From Paractinoplanes abujensis (GTDB lineage: Bacteria > Actinomycetota > Actinomycetes > Mycobacteriales > Micromonosporaceae), in assembly GCF_014204895.1 (NCBI RefSeq), contig NZ_JACHMF010000001.1, positions 3,720,001 to 3,784,000 of the forward strand: a stretch of DNA of 64,000 nucleotides. Direction: 5' to 3'. Below are positions 59,070-64,000 of this stretch, one piece after another. A program made the position numbers and the translations under genes. The notes beneath the pieces are model-generated. The model saw nothing but the letters and a program-made list of their open reading frames with translations. It made no database searches and had not been told where the DNA came from. Position 1 is the first letter of the stretch. The number at the start of each line of letters is the position of its first letter.

Positions 59070-59434
59070 TACCGCCTCCCGATACTTTCTCGACGTCCCG
59101 GGGATCGGTGCACGGAACTCACGGCCGTCCGTCCGCCAGGCCGGTGGAGAATTGTTAAGTTAGCGATAACGAGGTAACACGGCAATGACGTTCATCGATC
59201 AATATTCGATGCCTCCGCAGTCTTCCGCGGATCAGAAAGCGGGTAGTAATGCCGGTAAAGTTCGGTTTTGGCGCCCTCGCTCCTGCCGATCCGTGTATCG
59301 TCCCGGGTCGCGTAACAGTTCCCGGCCAGCAATAGTTTTCGCTCTGCGTCAAACAGACTTGAACAAATACGGCTGTCAATGATGGGTCGTCGTGAAGGTT
59401 CACATGACGTCGCGACGCCGGCCGGTCCGGCTGA
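59070..59434. promoter_or_regulatory. 365-bp AT-richer region with LacI-type operator
   Basis: No gene is visible. GTTAGCGATAAC (59159-59170) differs by one base from GTTAGCGCTAAC, a palindrome typical of LacI-type sugar regulators in actinomycetes, and is flanked by TGTTA and TAACA. CATCGA-N7-TCGATG (59193-59211) is a second inverted repeat. The region drives the GH59 gene and also holds the 3' flank of the GGDEF gene. Confidence 0.5.
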
Positions 59435-60964
59435 TCAGTGGTGCTCGGCGACCGGCGAGACGGCCACAGCGACCCGGTCCCGGCCCGCCACCTTGGCCCG
59501 GTACAGCGCCTGATCGGCCGCAACCATCAACGCGGCCGCGGCCCCGGCGGGCCGGGTCGCCACGCCGACCGAGGCGGTCACCCGGATGGACGGGCCGTCG
59601 TGCTCGACCGGGGTGCCGGCGATCCGCTCGCGGATCCGCTCGGCCAGGGCCAGCGCCTCCGGCTCGCCGGTGTCCGGGCAGCAGACCACGAACTCCTCGC
59701 CCCCGTAGCGGGCCACGACGTCACCGGCCCGGCACGCGGCCGTGATGCGACCGGCACATTCACGCAGCACCACGTCGCCCACCGGATGCCCCCACGTGTC
59801 GTTGACCGTCTTGAAGTGGTCGAGGTCGATCACGAGCAGGCTCAGCGGCCGGACCGGATCGGCGCTCTCCTCGGCCGTCATCCGCTCAGTCAGGAATCGC
59901 CGGTTGTGCAGGCCGGTCAGACCGTCGGTGACGGCCAGCCGCTCCTGCTCGCGCACCGCCTCCCGCAGCTCCTCGGCCAGCGCCGCCCGGTCGGCCACGA
60001 AGAGGTACTGCCGGACCATCATGGCCACGAACAGCAGGCCGACCACGACCAGGGTGAAGACGCTGGTCACCCCGGTGGTCACCCGTTCGACGACGACCAG
60101 CGCGAGCGAGGCCAGCGTGGCGGTGAGCACGGGCAGCACCGTGAGGCCGCGGTCGAAGACCCGCCGTTGCGCCGCCGGCTCCCGCAGCCGGACGGCCACG
60201 ACCGCGGCCACGAACGAGCAGACCGAACTCGCCTCGAAGGCGACATCGACCCAGCTGCCGCTCTCATAGTGGCTGAACACCAGCAGGTAGGTGTAGAACA
60301 TGTCGCTGACCGCGTTGAGAGCGCCGGCAAAACCGACCAGGCGCAGCGAGAGCGGCACCCGCTGGTGTCCACCGATGCCGACGATGCTCAGGGCACAGAT
60401 CAGCATGACGTCGAGCATCGGGTAGGCGACGGTGAACAGGTTCGACCAGTCCAGCGATCCGGACAGTTGCGGCCGGACCAGAACTTGCCACCCCATCGCG
60501 CCGGCGCTGACGATCAGCAGCAGCGAGTCGAGCAGACCACGCAGGTGCCGGAGACGGCCCGCACCACCGAAACCGGCCAGGATCGCGACCACGGTGGTCA
60601 CGGAAGCGGTCAGGTAGAACACGTCGGCCACCGAGGGATCCGGTGGCCCGTCCGTGGTCAGGTAGTCGTACCCGGCCCAGGTGCACTCCCCGGCCAGCTG
60701 CGCGCCGTAGGCGATGGCCAGCAACAGCCAGAGCCGGCGGTGCCGGCCGGTCAGGCGGCGCGCTGCGACGGTGGCCGCGATCGGGCCGGCGATGATCGGC
60801 AGCAAGTACAGGATGTCGCCCACGAACATGGCCCCGCGCGGCGAATCCGCGGTGAGCCCGGTCAGCGTGCCGTAGCACACCAACCAGGCCAGGCCGGCGA
60901 TCACCGCGACGCGGCACGGACCATCGGCCAGCATGCGCCGGCCGGCGGTGGCCGGCTCTGCCAT
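59435..60964 (-). CDS. Membrane diguanylate cyclase (GGDEF)
   Basis: This 509-residue protein has nine to ten predicted membrane helices (residues 18-320). A linker helix follows, then a GGDEF domain (345-505) with LTGLHNRRFLTERM, DLDHFKTVNDTWGHPVGD and the catalytic GGEEF. The product-inhibition I-site RxxD (RAGD) lies five residues before GGEEF. It should make cyclic di-GMP in response to a membrane signal and be feedback-inhibited. No EAL domain is present. Start ATG 60964. In sporulating actinomycetes c-di-GMP controls development. Confidence 0.94.
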   Translation of the reverse strand: MAEPATAGRRMLADGPCRVAVIAGLAWLVCYGTLTGLTADSPRGAMFVGDILYLLPIIAGPIAATVAARRLTGRHRRLWLLLAIAYGAQLAGECTWAGYDYLTTDGPPDPSVADVFYLTASVTTVVAILAGFGGAGRLRHLRGLLDSLLLIVSAGAMGWQVLVRPQLSGSLDWSNLFTVAYPMLDVMLICALSIVGIGGHQRVPLSLRLVGFAGALNAVSDMFYTYLLVFSHYESGSWVDVAFEASSVCSFVAAVVAVRLREPAAQRRVFDRGLTVLPVLTATLASLALVVVERVTTGVTSVFTLVVVGLLFVAMMVRQYLFVADRAALAEELREAVREQERLAVTDGLTGLHNRRFLTERMTAEESADPVRPLSLLVIDLDHFKTVNDTWGHPVGDVVLRECAGRITAACRAGDVVARYGGEEFVVCCPDTGEPEALALAERIRERIAGTPVEHDGPSIRVTASVGVATRPAGAAAALMVAADQALYRAKVAGRDRVAVAVSPVAEHH

Positions 60965-61259
60965 CTCGACCGCCTCCCGTACGCCGCGACGAGCTCCCGC
61001 CTTTCTCTTCGGACGCCAGTCGTCTCGGGTGAGGCATTAGCCGGGCATCCCTGGCCGATGCCGGGAAAGGTCAGACCGTCACGCGTTCACCGCGGTCCGG
61101 GCCTTCCGCCGGTACGCCGACGGCTCGCTGCGGGCGGCCCGGAATGTCCTGGCCGCCCGCAGCGATCATGATCGTGATGCCGGTTCTTTCTGCCTGTTCG
61201 GCGTACACAGCCCGGATCAGGCTCCGGCCCGCTCGCGAGGAGCCAGCAAGAAGCCCGGA
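60965..61259. other. Intergenic region before Fn3-CBM2 gene end
   Basis: These 295 bases hold the GGDEF leader and a strong hairpin (61125-61165). A short minus-strand frame that seems to read like a regulator C-terminus overlaps the hairpin and was discounted. No other signal was seen. Confidence 0.5.
61125..61165 (-). terminator. Hairpin terminator after Fn3-CBM2 gene
   Basis: TCGCTGCGGGCGGCC and GGCCGCCCGCAGCGA pair perfectly over 15 bases with an 11-base loop. It lies about 95 bases beyond the stop of the Fn3-CBM2 gene. Confidence 0.8.
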
Positions 61260-61982
61260 TCAGACCCGGCAGGTGGGCACGATGGTGCCGGGCGCTCCGC
61301 TCGTGGCCACGACGAGGCCGAAGGTGGCCGAGCCGGCCGGCGGGAGGCTCCCGTTCCAGGTGGCGTTGCCGATCGTGACGCCGTCGTCGCCGGGCCGTTC
61401 CACGCCGTTCCACAGCGACACGATGCGTTCGTCCCCGGTCCAGCGCCACGAGACCAACCAGGAAGCCGCCGGCTCGGTGCCGGTGTTGCGCACGGTCACC
61501 GTGGCCACGAAGCCCCCGCTCCAGGCGCTGCCCACCGCCACGGTCGCGGCGCAGGCCCGCGTGGCCTCCGTGCGCCCCGATCCGATCATGTACGGGTCGC
61601 GCTTGCCGTCGGCGCTGAACCGGAACCAGTACTCGGTGCCCGGAGTCAGCCCGCCGATGGTGACCTTTCCGTTGCGCTCGGGACCGGACACCGCCTCGGC
61701 CACCGGGTTCACCCAGTCCCGGGCGTCCTGAGCGGCGGCGAACAGGGTGACGGTGACGGGCGGGTTGTAGCCACAGGGTGGGGCGAAGAACAGTGAATAG
61801 CTGACGGTCAGGCTGTCGGTGGTCGCCCCCGTGACAGACCCGGTCAGCGGCAACGCCGGTGGGCAGGTGGGCCCGGGGGTGGGGACGGGCGTGGACGGCA
61901 CCGGGGCCGCGGCCGCGCCGCCCGCGAACGTCGTCAGCATCAGGATCGCCCCACCGAGCACAACAGCGAATCTGTGGCGCAC
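61260..61982 (-). CDS. Secreted Fn3-like/CBM2 protein
   Basis: This 240-residue secreted protein starts at GTG 61982 after GGAGGAGGTAG. It has a signal peptide (RFAVVLGGAILMLTTFAGGAAAA), a Pro-rich spacer, an Fn3-like beta domain (about 50-140, VTIGGLTPGTEYWFRFSADG) and a CBM2 module (about 142-240) bounded by Cys (RACAATVAVGSAWSGGFVATVTVRNTG ... VPTCRV). No catalytic domain is present; it is a stand-alone binding protein for cellulose or chitin, or a scaffold. The CBM2 has fewer Trp than usual, but SLWNG and ATWNGS are kept. Confidence 0.85.
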   Translation of the reverse strand: MRHRFAVVLGGAILMLTTFAGGAAAAPVPSTPVPTPGPTCPPALPLTGSVTGATTDSLTVSYSLFFAPPCGYNPPVTVTLFAAAQDARDWVNPVAEAVSGPERNGKVTIGGLTPGTEYWFRFSADGKRDPYMIGSGRTEATRACAATVAVGSAWSGGFVATVTVRNTGTEPAASWLVSWRWTGDERIVSLWNGVERPGDDGVTIGNATWNGSLPPAGSATFGLVVATSGAPGTIVPTCRV

Positions 61983-62032
61983 AGCTACCTCCTCCACGTC
62001 GGCCGCCCCCTATGTATATCGAAGAATGACGA

Positions 62033-63491
62033 TCAGTTGAAGGCGGGTCCGGTGCCGGGGCGACAGCGCCGGACCCGCCTTGCGCCTCCGACGCCTCGCG
62101 GGCTCCACTGCTGGTTGGCGCCGCCGTGGCAGGCCCACAGATCGATCCTGGTGCCGGCGGCGGTGGCGTTGCCGACGGCGTCGGGACACAGCCCGGCCTG
62201 CACACCCGTGACGGTGCCGTTCGCGTTGAGGTTCCACTGCTGGTTGACCTGTCCGCCGCAGTCCCGGACGATGACCGCGGTGCCGTTCGCCGTGCCCTGG
62301 CCGGACGCGTCGAGGCACTTGTTGCCGTCCAGGCACCGTTGCCGTCCGGTGGTGTACGTCCACCGCTGGTTGCTGCCGCTGACACAGTTGCCGAGCTGCG
62401 CCGCGCTGCCGTTGCCGGTGGCCGCGGCCTCGACGCAGCGGCCCGACCGGGTGCCCACGAGCTGGACGGCCTGCTCGGTCCCGGTGCTCTGCGGCCCGGC
62501 CGCGGCCATCACGGCCCGGGCCCGGCCGGCCGGTTGCCACCGCTCACGGTCACGTTGCCCGACACGACGTTGCCCCGGTCGCCGTTCGTAACGTTGGTGC
62601 TGCCGTTGGTCGACCAGTTACCGGTGACGGTGAAGTTGCCCATGTTCTCGGCGAGCCCGGGTGGCCGAGAGGGTGTAGATGCAGCCGCCGTCGTTCATCT
62701 GCTGCATGACGTCGTGGATGTAGTTGCCGACGATCTGGTTGCCGGACGCGGTGGTGGCCGTGGAACAGCGCGGCTGGTAGTTGTACAACCCCGGTCGGCG
62801 TAGTGGTTGCTGCCCCCGGCGTCGTTGGAGCCCCAGCCGGAGCCGATGGACATTCCGGTGTACGGCTGACGGTGATGTTGCGATTGACCATGCGCGAGTC
62901 GCCCGGGTGGTGCGCGCCGGCCCGGACGCTGCCCACGATGATGCCACCGGCCACGTTGCGCGCGATCTCCGACCGGTTCACCGTGATGTCGGTGGCACCG
63001 AGCCCGACGCCGCCGCCGTGCGCGTTGGCGTCGTCGCCGATGCCGATCGCGGTCTGCCCCAGATCGGCGAACTGCGAGCCGGTGAAGGTGACGTTGTCGG
63101 CCGCCGAGACCTGCACCGCGGCAGGTGACTGCTGCCAGTGGGGACGGGTCGCCTCGAACTGCGGGCAGCCCTGATGGCACGAGGTGAAGGCGGGCCGGCT
63201 CCCGTTGCCGGTGATGTACGCCCCGGTCTGCTGGTCGGCGTAGCCCTGGCTGCTGTCCGGGCCCAGCCAGCTCGTGCCGGTGGTGATGTCGCTGAACGTG
63301 ATGTGGTGCGCGGGTGTGTCGTAGGTGCCACCCACCTGAACCAGTTGGGCTGTGGACAGCGAGCAGGGCTGGGCCGCGGGGCAACGCGTACCGGATCCGG
63401 ACGGGGCGGCGTAGACGGTCTGATCGGCCGCGAAAACGGGGCCGGTGACGGCCGCGGCGGCGCCGGCGCGTATCCGCCGGGCGTTATTCAC
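62033..63491 (-). pseudogene. Decayed right-handed beta-helix enzyme with ricin lectin
   Basis: The pieces, read from 63491, form one secreted beta-helix protein. A signal-like start (RIRAGAAAAVTGPVFA) leads to TVYAAPSGSGTRCPAAQPCSLSTAQ, then directly VGGTYDTPAHHITFSDITTGTSWLGPDSSQGYADQQTGAYI. This suggests an internal deletion of a few hundred residues. Frameshifts follow near 62880, 62790 and 62660, and a last one near 62520. Beyond it the frame 62512-62033 is a ricin-B trefoil (CLDASGQGTANGTAVIVRDCGGQVNQQW). The ricin part could be translated separately, but the enzyme is broken. Confidence 0.75.
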
Positions 63492-63697
63492 GCTCTGTTC
63501 CAGCGCTGGCCGGGAGCGGGGGCGCCGCTCTCACAGCCCGCGCAGCTGTCGACCGGCCCCTGCTGGTGCCCGCCGTCGCACCCGCTGATCGGGCCCGGGG
63601 CGGCGACGGCGGCCACCGCCCGGAACACGGCCGGCCGGGCGCACGCCAGGGCGTAGCTCATCGCCCCGCCGTAGCTGAACCGCAGGAAGGCCGTCAT
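63488..63697 (-). pseudogene. Esterase nucleophile-elbow fragment joined to ricin tail
   Basis: This 69-residue frame from ATG 63697 reads RFSYGGAMSYALACARPAVFRAVAAVAAPGPISGCDGG, the region around the active Ser of PHB-depolymerase/feruloyl esterase-type enzymes. The usual first Gly of GxSxG is Arg. It then runs into GAPAPGQRWNRA, which looks like the end of a ricin-B repeat. It is a chimeric scrap lacking the rest of either domain. Confidence 0.55.
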
Positions 63698-64000
63698 GAC
63701 GCCGCCACGAGCTGGAAGCGCTGGTTGGCGCCTGACCCGGGGGTCCACTGGGAGATGCGAGCGCCGTCGGTTGTGGCCGCCTGCCAGACGTCCATGGCCA
63801 TTCCGCTCAGCCGGTTGATCAGCCGGACCACCCCGCTGCCCTGGTCGTCGACCCGCCACTGCTGACTCGTGGCGTTGGCGTCGGCCTGCTGGGTGATGTC
63901 GGCCCCGGTGCCGGTGCCGGCCACCTGGAGCACGAGGCCGCTGTGCCGGGCCCGGATCCGGTAGTAGCCGCTGTCGGCGGGCACGAAGTCGAACTGCTGG
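63694..64000 (-). CDS. Ricin B-type lectin domain protein, N-terminus beyond window
   Basis: The frame is open from the right edge to the stop at 63694. About 102 visible residues form the C-terminal part of a ricin-type beta-trefoil (RICIN_2/CBM13-like): SGYYRIRARHSGLVLQVAGTGTGADITQQADANATSQQWRVDDQGSGVVRLINRLSGMAMDVWQAATTDGARISQWTPGSGANQRFQL. Such domains usually end secreted polysaccharide lyases or glycosidases. The catalytic part, if any, lies outside the window. The stop overlaps the start of the esterase fragment. Confidence 0.8.
   Translation of the reverse strand, partial: QQFDFVPADSGYYRIRARHSGLVLQVAGTGTGADITQQADANATSQQWRVDDQGSGVVRLINRLSGMAMDVWQAATTDGARISQWTPGSGANQRFQLVAAS

Noticed and set aside
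61087..61165. Minus-strand frame SLRAARTFRAARSEPSAYRR resembling an AraC C-terminus
   Set aside because: Most of it is the stem of a perfect 15-base hairpin, which makes the repeated RAAR reading; a terminator explains it better.

Overview
The window is 64 kb of very GC-rich DNA. Third codon positions are strongly G/C, GTG starts are common, and many secreted proteins carry CBM2 or ricin-type lectin domains. GPP34, DUF1707, DUF5937 and SigE-family proteins are also present. Together this points to a filamentous actinomycete, most likely of the Micromonosporaceae (Actinoplanes/Micromonospora type). It is an accessory chromosomal region: no rRNA, tRNA, CRISPR, prophage or intact IS element was seen. 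It is rich in small regulator-plus-enzyme modules (TetR, MarR, AraC, XRE, MerR), alpha/beta hydrolases and secreted carbohydrate-active enzymes.

Layout. 1-3.05 kb is a decayed zone: a frameshifted hydrolase, intact GPP34 and MerR genes, then remnants of a Gfo/Idh/MocA oxidoreductase and of a LuxR regulator. 3.06-8.4 kb holds an ankyrin-epoxide hydrolase fusion, a secreted PAF-acetylhydrolase-like lipase, a TetR/DUF1707 pair with twin operators, and an RsbQ-like hydrolase. 8.9-13.8 kb holds an incomplete molybdenum hydroxylase pair (FAD and 2Fe-2S subunits, no large subunit) and a 1229-residue hybrid kinase/response-regulator/PP2C-phosphatase protein. 13.9-18.9 kb holds a formate/nitrite channel, a NarL-type two-component system and an MMPL transporter. 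19-26.5 kb holds a secreted PQQ-type sugar dehydrogenase with CBM2 behind a CebR-like palindrome, a SigE-family sigma factor with a membrane partner, a lipoprotein, XRE/reductase and TetR/Dabb modules, and a STAS protein. 26.7-30.2 kb is a four-gene, stop-start overlapping operon: FecCD permease, binding protein, ATPase and SAM methyltransferase.

30.3-45.9 kb is a run of regulator/enzyme modules. A TetR/SDR locus at 31.9 kb shares an operator sequence with a hydrolase/MFS operon at 40.4 kb. Also here are an ECF sigma factor, an SlpD/E-like lipoprotein peptidase, a CPBP protease, a BBE flavoenzyme, a second SDR, an AraC regulator, an LLM monooxygenase/FMN reductase pair with MarR, and a SnoaL/MarR pair. 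46-55 kb holds a GH26-like secreted hydrolase, a truncated HAD, a PNPOx protein, a class A penicillin-binding protein fused to a beta-lactamase-like domain, a second epoxide hydrolase, a DUF5937 ArsR-type regulator whose natural start appears to be ATC, a ChW-repeat secreted protein and a BON protein. 55-64 kb holds a PHB-depolymerase-type esterase with its TetR, a GH59 galactocerebrosidase-like enzyme with a ricin lectin, a GGDEF protein, an Fn3-CBM2 protein, and a decayed block of beta-helix, esterase and ricin fragments running to the right edge.

The most unusual proteins are the ankyrin-epoxide hydrolase fusion, the PBP-beta-lactamase-like fusion, the hybrid PP2C protein near an RsbQ homologue, and the ABC operon carrying its own methyltransferase. 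The most informative DNA signals are palindromic operators that pair regulators with targets, including one probable regulon spanning 8.5 kb. I calculated no statistics and ran no searches; family names rest on motifs read in the translations.
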